A DNA stretch of 64,000 bases from contig JASPKZ010001265.1 of the NCBI GenBank assembly GCA_030220185.1, positions 1 to 64,000 of the forward strand. Reading direction: 5' to 3'. The number at the start of each line of letters is the position of its first letter. Within the stretch, counting starts at the first letter, position 1. The notes beneath the pieces are model-generated. The model did not search any database, was not told the DNA's origin, and worked only from the letters and a program-made list of their open reading frames with translations. The translations under genes were made by a program, and so were the position numbers. Positions 1-10,455 of this stretch are shown one piece after another. The stretch comes from Diploptera punctata (lineage: Eukaryota; Arthropoda; Insecta; Blattodea; Blaberidae).

Positions 1-174
1 TTCATGCTAAGTACGTAGCTAAATACAGAAAAAATATTGAAATAATCGTCAGAAAAAATGTAAAAATCATTGTAAATGACGGGAATAATTTGAAAAATGA
101 AACCCCAAGAATAAAATTTGACAGGAGTTTATAAAGGAATTAAAAAAGTCGCGTCACATCCTGTAAAGAATACC
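1..174 (+). mobile_element. Family K (hAT-like MITE), right-end fragment
   Basis: This matches the right half of the complete K copies at 26201 and 49702. It ends with the same inverted-repeat terminus (AAAAAAGTCGCGTCACA, then TGTAAAGAAT). The left part lies outside the window. Confidence 0.75.
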
Positions 175-640
175 TTGAGCATTTATTGAAGGACAAATTT
201 GTCTTTTACACTAAGCCATTTAATATCAATGTTTAATAATTGCAGTAAGTACATATTTTGATTTCATATTTCTTTGCGTAGGCTATATTTTAATAAATTG
301 TTTATACCTAACCGGTCTAAATTATTTTGTCCAGGCGAACAACGTCGCGGGTATCGGTAGTTATAAATAAAATATCTAAACAGATCGATTAAACCAACAG
401 GCTGGGTCGAGATTCCAAATAAAGCATGGGAAGACACCCACTGTCATGTACTAGATGAGAGACTTGTAAACTTTATTCTTAAGTAAAGGAATTCTCCGTA
501 TACTGATCGATACAGTGAATGACTCATTTCCTTGCAGGGATATATTCACCCTTCACCTCGTGAAATGCTCTGTTTAATTGCGTTAAAGCATTCACGTTTC
601 ATGTGACGTAAAATATGGAGTTTTACAGCACCACCGACAT
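175..640. other. No gene or repeat recognised
   Basis: AT-rich sequence without a convincing open frame, TIR or tRNA-like box. Confidence 0.5.
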
Positions 641-644
641 TAAA

Positions 645-1255
645 TTAGTTTTTGCACGATAGTGCGTTCTGTCATACATACAAGAATGGTGACCATGATT
701 GAAAGTTCAATTTCCTGAATTTCGCGGTTGCCAACCTTTAATAACTAAATAACTATACTGTATATTACAAATTACCTACCTAAGGCGGGAAGTAAACCGC
801 TGCCCTTTACGTATTCTACGTATAATGTATACACAAACATATATCCAAAAAGTGTTAATATACATCATACGAAACAAATAACTACATTTTAAATGAACTG
901 AACTTTATTCGAAATAAATAAAACAAATTCGTACCTGCCTAAATGTTGTGCCTAATTGGTGCCACGGCCTGCTGTAGTCTCAACTAAATTATTTTCGGCA
1001 TTTACCGTACCATACATACATTGGCCAAACTGCTAACGTCAGTCAGTTGTTTATAATGAACGCAAATATTTCCATCAAAGATATTATTTTACTATTATTT
1101 ATTATTTTGAAAGCACCACCGTGCAAAAAAAAAAAAATGTACAACACACGTTTGTGAAGTGTTTTACAGATTCTCGGAGATTAAAAACCTCATTTTTGTA
1201 AAAGCCACTTCCCAACTTCGTGTTGTAATATACTACTGCAATAATCCTTGAAAAT
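645..1255 (+). repeat. Family G interspersed repeat, copy 1
   Basis: About 600 bp, shared with 19790-21065 (reverse), 31870-32445 and 48168-49440. It begins near the small hairpin GCACGATAGTGC and ends at TAATATACTA. A region near 1140-1190 can form a short hairpin in the other copies. No protein is encoded and I cannot assign a superfamily. A 5' inversion in copy 2 hints at target-primed reverse transcription. Confidence 0.7.
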
Positions 1256-1371
1256 ATACTCTTGTTTTTAGTTCTAACTCGCATTTCTGTTTCATATGTG
1301 AAGCTGAAATCAAATCATTTAGAGAGAAATGAGAATATTTAAGTTATAGATATCTTTATATATAAAAATTC

Positions 1372-1605
1372 GACCAACCTCATGGGGTGGTCTACACTAC
1401 AATTCATGAGGTCCCGGGTTCGATCCCTGGTCAAACCATAGGAATTTTTCCTTAAAGGGAATTATTCCTGTGGTTGTCCATGACCTGGAATTTAGGTTAA
1501 GTTTAGGTTTAGAACTCTCCTGGTAATTCATTATCAGTTATCACTTATATCATCGGGGTAACGTAACTATGCCTTCCAGGTGCCCTGACCTAAGAAATGG
1601 TTTCA
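1372..1605 (+). mobile_element. tRNA-derived SINE (type B), copy 1
   Basis: A B-box-like GGGTTCGATCCC lies at about 1415-1426 after a damaged tRNA head. A tRNA-unrelated body follows that recurs in reverse at 58975-59219. The promoter head appears rearranged (a repeated GTGGTC motif), so this copy is probably dead. Confidence 0.7.
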
Positions 1606-2030
1606 AAGTGCATCGGTTACCATCGGTTCTCATCGGGTTGCTCACGATTCGTTCTCTGCAAAGTCACCTCGCCAGGTAGCTTAGGAATTTCGACAATTAT
1701 TATCGCATGAACAGACTTTTCAGTACGAAAAAAACGTCTTTGGATGCAACTTTCTCAGCAGAGAACGACTTTTACGGTCTAATGCGGATACGGGCTTCTT
1801 CGGGTATATAATTTATTGATAAAAATTGGTTGTAAAATAAACTTTGTTTGGGGTTTAATGTAGAGTATAGAAGAGGGGGATTTGCATTAATTTTTTTAGC
1901 GGAATATGCGAGAATTTTATTTATGAGAATATTTTTTTGTGTAATTTTCCTTGGATGTGATGTATCTTCCTTATTATTTTATTTGAAAATTAAGTTTTAT
2001 TTCATTTTTATTTATTTTTTATATTCATAG
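1606..2030. other. No gene recognised
   Basis: AT-rich; a 60-codon frame at 1848-2030 is low-complexity and unsupported. Confidence 0.5.
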
Positions 2031-2039
2031 ATACGACCC

Positions 2040-2146
2040 TAGATGTAGGATGTGGAGCACTTTCGAAGCATATGCTTCATCTTCAGCTTGTGAATCCGAT
2101 TGAAGCATATGCTCCGAAAGTGCTTCACATCCTATATCTAGAGTTG
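2040..2146 (-). repeat. Inverted repeat with hammerhead-like core (Penelope-type terminal repeat)
   Basis: Two arms of about 41 bp, starting at CTAGATGTAGG and ending at CCTATATCTAG, flank a loop of about 20 bases. On the minus strand the left arm plus loop contain CTGAAGA, one T, the self-pairing GAAGCATATGCTTC, then GAAA. That is the order of a hammerhead core. Hammerhead motifs in Penelope-like terminal repeats are established. I could not build a good helix I here, so it is probably a degenerate copy. Confidence 0.5.
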
Positions 2147-2186
2147 AGATCTCAGATATTCTATTTTTATATTGTAAACGATCATT

Positions 2187-2305
2187 AACATTTATCACTT
2201 ATATCATCAGGGTAACGTAACTCCGCCTTCCAGGTGCCTCAACCTAAGAAATGGACTATTCCGCCAATGCCAGGGGAAAAAAACCAGAAATGCCATAAAA
2301 TACAT
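2187..2305 (+). mobile_element. SINE 3'-body fragment
   Basis: It contains the shared SINE body (ATCATCAGGGTAACGTAACTC) and then AATGCCAGGGGA and ACCAGAAATG, which match the tail part of the SINE at 14833. The tRNA head is missing. Confidence 0.6.
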
Positions 2306-2547
2306 CCTGTTAGCATTAGACAATATAATATTCAGCCTGTGTTTGTTTGTGCTTGCAAAACTCGAAAAGCAGTCTGTCGAATGACTTGACAAATTGTACA
2401 TACAGATCTTCAGGCACGGCGAGTGTTCAGCCGCTATCAATAATTATGCTCTAAAACAATTAGCAGTATGAGTTTACTTGAAACTAAAATTTAAAAATCG
2501 CTCTAGAGGTCGCAATTTTTAACGTTTGACAAGACTCAGTATAACTA

Positions 2548-2990
2548 ACTAACTAACTCACTGGCATTATCGAACCCGTAAATTCATGGCCTTGCGGACA
2601 TAAGCTCTCCCATACATCCCTCTCCTGAACTAATGTATTCAAATCATTCCTTGTATAATCTACTTCCCTCAATCATAGTTAATGTTATTCTCCCACCTCA
2701 TTCTTGGTCTACCAACTGGGCGCTTTCTCTCTGGTTTTCCTACAAGAAGTTACCATGCACGTCTTTCATTCCCCATTCGTGCTCATTGCCCTGCCCACCG
2801 CAGTCTACGAGATTTAACTGTTATTATATCTGGCTTCCTATAAAGACCATGCAGTTCACTGTTGTGTAGTCTTCTCCATTCACCTGTCTGTTCATATCTC
2901 TTTAATCCAAAAATGTTCCTAAGAACTTTATTCTCAAATACTCGTAATCTCCTTTCCTCCCTTAAAGTAAGAGTTCATGTTTTGCCACAA
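2548..2990 (-). pseudogene. LINE family L1, C-terminal fragment (RTE-like)
   Basis: On the minus strand this matches the 3' part of the LINE at 10456-11684: the zone encoding GRPRMRWENN-like and LRWAGHVARM-like motifs and the 3' end reading toward TCACTGGCATTATCGAACCC. Several frameshifts and substitutions are present. It is 5'-truncated and dead. Confidence 0.8.
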
Positions 2991-3330
2991 GACTCAGTAT
3001 TTGCTATTAAAATAAACCGAGGTAGGTATTACCCAAAAATCGGCTAAAAACGACCATTAGAAGTAGGGGTTTACCTGAAATCCAAACTAAAATTGACTAT
3101 AGCAACCACCATGTTTGGTTCGTCGCAATATATACCAACAATTTAAGAAAGGTTTTAAATTGCAATGTATCATAAAATACATTAGTTTATTTAAATCGCA
3201 CAACCGGTCTTTATGATAATTTGTAAATTTAAATTAAATCTACTTATAAATATATTTCATTATCAGACACACGGGGTATTGAAAAAGAATTACGTAATAC
3301 ATTTATAGGCTAATTAATTTTCCCTTTACT
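2991..3330. other. No gene recognised
   Basis: AT-rich spacer without supported features. Confidence 0.5.
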
Positions 3331-3334
3331 TCAT

Positions 3335-3600
3335 CATCATCATCCGGTATTATGGCAGCTGCCGCCGTCTTCCGGAAACCAAACTCCATTCCTCTCTGTC
3401 CACCCACTGATCTTCCTCCAATCCTCTGATATTCATAGCTGCTGTACCCCTTCTATCCATCGTTTTCTTCGGTCTTCCCCTCTTCCTCCTTTCTATTGGG
3501 ATCCATTCCATAACAATTTTAGGCAATCTTTGCTCTGGCATTCTTTTGACATGGCCATACCACTGTAATATTTTCTTTTCTATAATGTCTACACTCTAGG
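3335..3600 (-). pseudogene. LINE C-terminal fragment (RGRPKK type), copy 1
   Basis: A minus frame reads LQWYGHVKRMPEQRLPKIV and then RRKRGRPKKT before the stop near 3350, with a short (GAT)n tail on the plus strand at about 3333. The 'GHVKRM...GRPKK' arrangement is the usual end of APE-type non-LTR reverse transcriptase polyproteins. A second copy lies at 58650-58870. The stretch at 3601-4040 may be the inverted 5' half of the same insertion. Confidence 0.75.
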
Positions 3601-4040
3601 ACGATTAAAGCAAGGAAAAGGACTTTGAAAATTGGCACATGGAATATTTGGCGAAGAAGTGCCAGAAGAGTGGAAAGTCGCTATTATAACATCGATACAT
3701 AAGAAGGGAGACAAGAGAAAGTGTGAAAATTATAAACATATCAGTAACAAGTACATTAAGTAGAATATATGGGCTTATACTAAGTAAAATGGTTGATTTA
3801 GAATACCAGGATAAAGAAATGGAAGATTAATCTGGTTTTAGAAGTGGTAGGTCAAGCACAGATGATATATTTTGCATGACACAAATGATAAAAAAAGAGC
3901 TACTAACAGAGATATACAATTGCTTTTTGTCGATTTAACCAAGGCATATAATAGTATTCCTCAAAAAATGTTATGGGAAACTTTAGACAATTATAATATC
4001 AAAAAATTAATAGAAGCTATAAAAGCATTATACAAATGAT
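3601..4040 (+). pseudogene. LINE reverse transcriptase fragment, N-terminal part
   Basis: Translation in broken frames gives EEWKVAIITSIHKKGDKRK, then SGFRSGRSSTDDIF and LLFVDLTKAYNSIP. These correspond to RT motifs 1, 2 and A of non-LTR elements. Upstream, about 3630, the words TLKIGTWN look like the start of an APE endonuclease, directly joined to RT sequence. That implies a large internal deletion. Stops and frameshifts abound. Confidence 0.7.
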
Positions 4041-4126
4041 CTATTTCGAAAATTTCCCTTTACTTATTCAACTAAAAATGAAAACACATTTCGTTCATTT
4101 AGGTGTAGCAGCGCACGCCGGATATT

Positions 4127-4735
4127 AGCTATACCCTGTCCGCTCTTAAAAGTGATCCTCGTCAAAACAAAACTATGTGACCTGCTCGCTTTTAATTGGT
4201 TATGGACACCGACGTACGTTCTAGAATCAATAATTACGCGAAAAAGTAGTTCCCTTCATTAAATTAAAAATATGTCCTCTGAATATACTTGTTATTCTTC
4301 ATGAATGAAAATAATAATATTCAAACCATACAAAATATTCTAAATATACCTAATCAATAATTACTTCTTCTTCTTCTTCCTCTACGCATGAAAGCTGGCA
4401 GCTTGTTGCGTGTTCATTCACTACAGGTCCGGGGTATGGTGACGTCCTTCCATTGTAGTTGTGGTCAATAATTACAACTTGAAATAGTTTATTACATATG
4501 GGTGATGCATTTGAGTCATGCTTCAATCGATTCTCATGAAACAAAGTGGCTGAAAGTATCGAGTCTTCTGTTGCTGTGTCATCATCTCCCTGTCAAAAGT
4601 GATAGTAATTGTGGCGCAAATGGTGGAAGGATATTGCTTCTAAAACATACGTCGGTGTCATAACCAATGGAAAGTGAGCAGGTCACATGGTTTTGTTTTG
4701 ACGAGGATCAATTTAAGAGTGGACAGGGTATGGTA
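4127..4735. mobile_element. MITE M, copy 1, about 0.6 kb with ~80-bp TIRs
   Basis: Left end ATACCCTGTCCGCTCTTAAA and right end complementary, with arms matching over roughly 75-80 bp including GTGACCTGCTCGCTTT. Flanks resemble each other (ATATTAGC / GTATTAGA), suggesting a worn 8-bp TSD. The interior has a CTT-rich run and no transposase. A second copy lies at 22018-22605. Confidence 0.8.
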
Positions 4736-5300
4736 TTAGATATAATTTTATCTAACGACGCTCTATGACAATTCAAAGTTGGGCATGTACGAGCCTAGTA
4801 ATTTCGTCTGAGGCCTCCTATTTCAAGCGTGAGGTTCTTTTGCGTGTAATAAATCTGTGGCACGGGACACAAGCTATACAATCCCTTCGAATTATTCAAG
4901 ATTTTTACACCCTGAAAAAATCTATCTACCCGAGCCGGGTTTGTATCCGCGGATTTTGGATCCAAATATCGGCACGGTAACCTTTAAGTCACAGGGGAGA
5001 CTAAGATATCGAGCAATATCCATCTTAAACATAGGTCTTGCAATCAATCCTTATACAACGAATCTATGCAAGATTAAAAGTTCAAATTTCAAATCATTAT
5101 CCTTCGACCCAATTGGTGAATGCATTTTTAATAAGCTCGATAGATATAGACCTACTACAATTTTAATTGAGAATTTTCCTCATCATTGAGATTTTTCTCC
5201 AATCAATCTTAAACAATTAACATGAGTTTAAAAAAATACATAAATGACTACTTATAGATTATCAGTTTGTAATACACATTCACTAATTTCCCTTAATTAA
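4736..5300. other. No gene recognised (one 110-codon frame)
   Basis: A plus frame at 4857-5189 is open but resembles no family I know and has no promoter or splice context. I treat it as chance. Confidence 0.4.
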
Positions 5301-5311
5301 AGTTCTCCATC

Positions 5312-5737
5312 CCCTCAGGGGTCCTCATCTAGGGGATATGTGGATGGCGACCACAAGGTGCCCAAGCTGTGCAAAACATTTCTTCCACTTACTTGTGTTT
5401 TGCACTCTTTTAACTTTACTATCTAACCTCTCTTGGTTAACTCTTGTTTTTTCCGACACCGACGCTATTAGGGCATCCGAGGGCTAGGGAGTCTTTCCTT
5501 TCTTCCATTTCTTCTTTCCTTTATTTTCTTTTCTTCTCCAGAAAAGCCTGACCAGAGGCTATAAGATGGCAGCCCCATCACTGGTCTTGCCTTCCTTTGG
5601 CCAGCAACCAATCGAAGGGACTATTATTATGCTTTCAAGTCTTATACGAGAATTTCCCTCAAACGCCGGAGGGAAAATTTTCTATAGGATCGTAACAGGC
5701 CTTGGCCTAATACTTGGAAGGAAGAAGAAGAAGAAGA
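5312..5737 (+). mobile_element. N1: internally deleted, non-autonomous LINE derivative
   Basis: The element begins CCCTCAGGGGTCCTCATC and ends with a (GAA)n tail. It is flanked by near-identical 11-bp repeats: AGTTCTCCATC at 5301-5311 and AAGTCTCCATC at 5738-5748. The first ~340 bp equal the 5' leader of the LINE at 27541-28490, up to just before the endonuclease start. The last ~80 bp equal that LINE's 3' end (CTATAGGATCGTAACAGG, then CCTTGGCC). The coding region is absent. N2 at 60749-61180 has the same ends and the same internal junction, so this is an amplified family rather than a one-off deletion. Confidence 0.85.
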
Positions 5738-5748
5738 AAGTCTCCATC

Positions 5749-6240
5749 GTTCTCTGTCTTTTGTGTCTTGATCTGTTACACCAAATTTTTTCATTGAATG
5801 CTGAATGTTATTCTTCCAGGTTGTTCTTGGTCTTCCTTATCTGCTCCTTCTTTCAATTTTCCATGTATGGACGGCCTTTGGTAGTCTTCCAACCTGCATT
5901 CTTCTTACGTGTCCATGCTATATTAGCCTTCTGTGTTCAATCTGATCTATTATACTTTTTTCTGCATTCATTAATTTTCTAATTTCAATATTTCTAATTC
6001 TTTCCAGTCGAGATTTTCTGGCAGCTCTTCTCCAAAAATCAATTTTAACTGTAGTTATTCTTTAAGGTAGAATTTTTTATCACTCATCTCATAAAATGAA
6101 TATACCTCATAGTGAGAATTCCTAAAAATAAGTAATGCAGTTATTCTGTTGGCACGTCGATGTGTCATGTCCAAACTTCCGATCCGCATAATTATATACT
6201 TCAATACCTAAGTATTTACATGCAGAGTACATAAGTTATT
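5749..6240 (-). pseudogene. LINE C-terminal fragment (FWRRAARKSRLERIR type)
   Basis: The minus-strand translation contains DFWRRAARKSRLERIRNI, LIWHGHVRRMQVGRLPKA and GRPRTTWKNNI, separated by frame shifts. This is the post-RT region of an RTE-like LINE. N1 is inserted at its downstream edge. Confidence 0.75.
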
Positions 6241-6304
6241 GTTAGCATATCTCTAATTGATTTATACACAAATTTATTAAATGTGCAACTAAATAAATCA
6301 AATT

Positions 6305-6480
6305 GCATGCCAACAATGGTGGTACGGAACAGCGATTGCCTCTAGAACCGAGGTTCGCAAGTTCGATCCTGGCCAATGTCAGTGGTATCATAAATTCGAG
6401 GACGTGAATGGAAAGTTAAAACCTGTCTGATCATTATCACAGAAATAGCCTGTATATTAAAAAGGAAAGCTTCAGATATG
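6305..6480 (+). mobile_element. tRNA-derived SINE (type E), copy 1
   Basis: B-box-like AAGTTCGATCC with a tRNA-like head (TCTAGAACCGAGGTTCGC) and a body shared loosely with 35765-35990. Confidence 0.5.
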
Positions 6481-6577
6481 TAAGTAATATCTTGTCAGTT
6501 CCCAGACGTAGGATCTGAATCCTTGGCAGAAAAATTCTTCATTAAACCCACTAAACAAGCATCATACAAACTAACAA

Positions 6578-6690
6578 AATAGTAAAGTAAAGTTATCCCA
6601 CAACAGACCCGGAGGCCCTTGGGGTAGTAGGGGGTTAAGGCTCCCACTATTTCTAAACAATCGGCAATGTCAGTCGGGTTACTAACAAAA
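6578..6690 (-). mobile_element. SINE type C, 3' fragment
   Basis: Matches the tail half of the SINE at 31188-31498 (GGCCCTTGGGGTAGTAGG and a TAAAG-rich tail). The tRNA-like head is absent. Confidence 0.7.
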
Positions 6691-6878
6691 TAACCTATAA
6701 GATATATATATTAGGATGGTCCTTATTTTCGACTTTTCGTATTTCATGCCGAACACTCTCTATGCCCTCTCCCCTTCCTTTGGCTGTGAGAAATAATTTA
6801 AAGTCAATTTTGTTGAAATTTAAGATGAGGAACCCGTGGAGTATTGAGCTGTAAATAAAAATATTAGTGATATATGTT

Positions 6879-7541
6879 GATTATTTAACTCATGCCCCAA
6901 ATGGGAGTCAATGACCAATCACGTTTCATTGATGTTTTATTTACAACTAATCACAGTCGTGTTTCGCCTAGAATTTACCAACTAAAGTTTATCATAATAA
7001 AGAAAGCATCTCCTTTTTAACATTCTGAATAGGTCATAGCATTATTTTGCAGTGACTGACTCTCTAAGAAATACGGCTACCAGATTGCATGAATATCAAC
7101 ACATACCGCATGCGGGAGTTAATATAAAAACATTTTGTAGCAATTGATTATACCACAAAAAGAAACCGCTGTTTGCACTTTCTTAAATGTATTTTTTCCC
7201 AGGTAATAACATTCCAAAAAATATAACTGTCATAATTTACATCCTAGGACAACAGAAATGAATTAATATACAGTTTGATGTGTTTTATTTTTTCTCCACT
7301 AGAGTGGATTCTTACAATATTGCGTTCCTTTGACAATAAATAATATAATCTGGTTGCAGTGATGAACAAAATAAGCAAATGAAGCGTACCAATCGTTTCT
7401 CATTTGTTTTCAAACATCGCCGATTACATTAAATATATAAATATTTAAAAATGACTATATTTAAATAATGATTTGTGAGTAAACAGCTTAATTTTATTCG
7501 TTAAATAGTCCTAACAAATGCCACTCTTGGTTTTCAAATTA
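6879..7541 (+). mobile_element. Family F element, copy F1 (first part; interrupted)
   Basis: This starts at GATTATTTAACTCATGCCCC and runs to 7541, where a reverse copy (F2) is inserted. F1 resumes at 8258-8335. It has no coding capacity. The full unit is about 740 bp with a long terminal stem-loop at one end and the motif ACTATTTAAC at the other. Confidence 0.85.
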
Positions 7542-8257
7542 TCATAAGTAATGCCACGAGTGATTTCCATATTATCGATAAATTCACGACTCACGAAGTG
7601 AGGAGTGAATTTATCTAGATAATTTGGAAATCAAGAGTGGTATTTGTTAGGACTATTTAACGAATAAAATTAAGCTGTTTACTTACAAATCATTATTTAA
7701 TTATAGTTATTTTAAAATATTATATATTTAATGTAAACGGCGATGTTTGAAAACAAATTAGAAACGATAGGTGCGCTTCATCTGCTTCCTTTGTTTATCA
7801 CTGCAACCAGATCATACTATTTATTGCCAAAGGAACGCAATATTGTAAGAATGCTCTCTAGTGGAGAAAAAATGAAACACATCGAACTGTATATTAATAC
7901 ATTTCTGATGTCGTATGATGTAAATATGTGAATTATATTTTTCTGGATTATTAGGGAAAAAAATACATTTAAGAAAGTGCAAACAGTGGTTTCTTTTTTT
8001 GGTGGTATAATCAATTGCTACAAATGTTTTTATATATGTATACAATATACAATATGGTAGCCGTATTTCTCACAGGCTCAGTCGCCGCAAAATAATGGCC
8101 AGACCTGTTCAGAATATTAAAAAGGAGGAGCTTTCTTTAATATGGTAATTATAACACTGATAAATATTTCGTGAAACACGACTCTGATTGGTTGTAAAAC
8201 AGAAATCATTGAAACGTGATTGGTCATTGACTCCCATTTGGGGCATGAGTTAAATAG
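7542..8257 (-). mobile_element. Family F element, copy F2, nested in F1
   Basis: A complete F copy in opposite orientation to F1. It begins TCATAAGTAATGCCACGAG, followed by a stem-loop of nearly 100 bp (arms meeting near 7590), and ends GAGTTAAATAG. Removing it restores an uninterrupted F1 terminal stem-loop, so both boundaries are precise to within the ambiguous TC dinucleotide. Confidence 0.85.
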
Positions 8258-8335
8258 TCTAGATAAATTCACTCCTAACTTCGTGAGTCGTGAATTTATC
8301 GATAATTTGGAAATCACTCGTGACATTACTTATGA
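8258..8335 (+). mobile_element. Family F element, F1 (second part)
   Basis: The remainder of the F1 terminal stem-loop, ending CATTACTTATGA. Confidence 0.85.
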
Positions 8336-8487
8336 TAATTTATTTCATTAAAACTGCTATACCGGTATTCAAATTTTCCTAGACCGAATATTTCCACAAA
8401 CACTGGATAGAATCCAACCAAATATTCTTCAATTCCGAAACAGAGTCCTACCCTGACATCAAGACTGATGATTTCAAAGGTGATTAA

Positions 8488-8709
8488 TAGGGAGCGGATT
8501 TTTATGTACTAAAAGTTAAGATTACAAGTATAATGAGAAGTTAGGCTTGTGACGTCTTTTGTTTTGGTTCCACACATAAACGGTTGAATAGTATAATGAG
8601 AAGTAAGACTTTTGACCGTCTGTTATCTTGTTTCACACACAAACAGCTGAATAATATATATTATCTGCATTGCAATCTTATCTTTTATTACATAAAAATC
8701 CGCTCCCTA
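8488..8709. mobile_element. hAT-like MITE, 222 bp
   Basis: TIRs TAGGGAGCGGATTTTTATG at both ends, flanked by a perfect 8-bp duplication GTGATTAA (8480-8487 and 8710-8717). Eight-base TSDs are the hAT hallmark. The interior is an imperfect tandem duplication of ~66 bp, each unit starting GTATAATGAGAAGT. A related fragment lies upstream of the spastin exon near 63755-63800. Confidence 0.9.
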
Positions 8710-8717
8710 GTGATTAA

Positions 8718-9435
8718 GCTTACATAATGTAATGTATCCGATAATTTTGTGATATTTACTAATTCATTATTATTGGATTTTTCCAAGTTTTAATAGTCCA
8801 TAGTTCAGACAAAATATATTCGATATTAATTATTTTCTTGAACTTAAATGACAATAATATTTGCATAAACAATGTTAGAATATAATGTATCTAACCGTAC
8901 TGCATGACAAAATTAAACATCTTAAGTATGTTTTGATAATGCAATACAACTTTATCCAAAGAATATGAGGCGATTTTCCATAAAAAATAATAATACGCAT
9001 TTAATAAAATAATATAAATACAAAGAGACTAGGTCAACAAGGAAACATAAAGCAGATGGCTTTGACGAGCTCGAGAAACCTTCAACAATATGCACAGGTT
9101 AAGGTCAAATTTACTCCATGATCTACTCACTGAAATTTCTCAATTTAACATGAAAACAGATGAAAAAGATCATTCGCTTTTAAGGAAAATAAAAATTCTT
9201 AATAGACATTAAATGATGCAAATAAACAAGATCAATAAAAATAAACGGCCATACGTGCAAATAGGAGAAATAACTATTTATAATAACTAGATATTGATGA
9301 AAATAAACATCTAGGCCAGTATAAGCACTGACCTTTAAGCAATCAGTCACTCTTATGACTTGGCGCTTTCGGTTTCTTCATTTGAAGGCATAATGGCCTC
9401 ATTTACAACATTAGTTACTATACCTCTTCCGAGTT
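8718..9435. other. No gene recognised
   Basis: AT-rich, no supported feature. Confidence 0.5.
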
Positions 9436-9437
9436 CT

Positions 9438-9665
9438 TATTTTTACTTACGGATGCGAAACATGGACAGTGACAACACAACAATCTGCCAGAATCCAAGC
9501 TGCTGCAATAAAATTCCTCATACCAATAGCAGGATATCAAAGAACAGACAAAAAAAAACACACAGAAGAAGACGTCTGGGAAGACCAAAGAAAAGATGAA
9601 AAGAGCAGCAATTTGGAGCCGGAACAGGCTAGCAAAAAGCCTAAACCGTGACGAAGAAGAAGACC
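9438..9665 (+). pseudogene. LINE C-terminal fragment, plus strand
   Basis: The frame reads LTYGCETWTVTTQQSARI and then GRPKKRWKDEK after a shift in the A-run near 9550, ending at a stop at 9650 and a GAA-rich tail. It matches the LTYGCETW...GRPKKRW end of RTE-like elements. Confidence 0.75.
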
Positions 9666-10140
9666 TCTTTCGAGCTAAGTTCCAGTTATAATGTAAACAA
9701 ACCAGATGTATGACTGCATTTTCATTTGTCGAATAATTTTTTTTAGCCTTCAAACGTGCAAGATTTTTTTTTGTGCAAGAAAATGTAGTTCGCTCTCTAA
9801 CAGTTGAAATAAAGAAAACAAAAAATAATAAAAATGAATTATATAGCACATGTCTACATAAGTTATATGGGAGAATCTTAAAACATATTATTACAATTTT
9901 AATAGATTTAATAAGCACAGTTTTATTCTAACGCATACATAATGCAGAATACGTTTGAATTTCAATTTTTTTTTCAAAATTGACAAAATTTCTGTAGAAT
10001 TTCTTAAAAGACTGGAAAAGAAATTATTTTAAAAAGCGGAGAAAAATACATTATTTTGAATTTTTCCTAAGAGTTTAGAGAAAAATATCCTATTTTAGCC
10101 ACTGAAGATGTGGTGGAAATAACAGCAGAATTTACAGGTG
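9666..10140. other. No gene recognised
   Basis: AT-rich. A long minus frame at 9418-9918 overlaps the LINE fragment antisense and is not supported. Confidence 0.5.
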
Positions 10141-10142
10141 AA

Positions 10143-10455
10143 TCAGAATGAAGCATACATTCTGCTCGTTATGAAATTATAACATATATGGCATGACAGC
10201 CCATTCTGGGCCTTAGGCTTCCTCAGAATGCCCTTCCAGACTTCTCTATTTGCTACTAAATTCTTCCAATTTCTAATTTTACTAATTCTAATACCCTGTA
10301 AGGCATCATTCTCCCATCTTAATTTTGGTCTTCCAACTTTTCTGGTTTGTAATGGTCGTGCCATATAGATCTTTTTAACAGTTTTATTATTGTCCATTCA
10401 TATCAAACGTCCAGCCCAGGCCAATCTATTTATAGGTATATACTTCACTAAATCG
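10143..10455 (-). pseudogene. Older LINE, C-terminal part (downstream half, split by insertion)
   Basis: The minus frame reads INRLAWAGRLI, a stop, then MARPLQTRKVGRPKLRWEN and a terminal part ending near 10150. Its upstream half lies beyond the younger LINE, at 11685-11750. The two halves are in register once the insertion and one TSD copy are removed. Confidence 0.8.

Noticed and set aside
2040..2146. Claiming an active hammerhead in the 2.1-kb hairpin
   Set aside because: Core-like words are present but helix I does not form convincingly.
4857..5189. 110-codon plus frame as a gene
   Set aside because: No recognisable domain, no splice or promoter context; length is compatible with chance in 64 kb.
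5566..5982. 138-codon plus frame as a gene
   Set aside because: It spans the 3' end of N1 and antisense LINE sequence; no protein family match.
9418..9918. 166-codon minus frame as a gene
   Set aside because: Antisense to a LINE fragment and low-complexity (S/F/K-rich).
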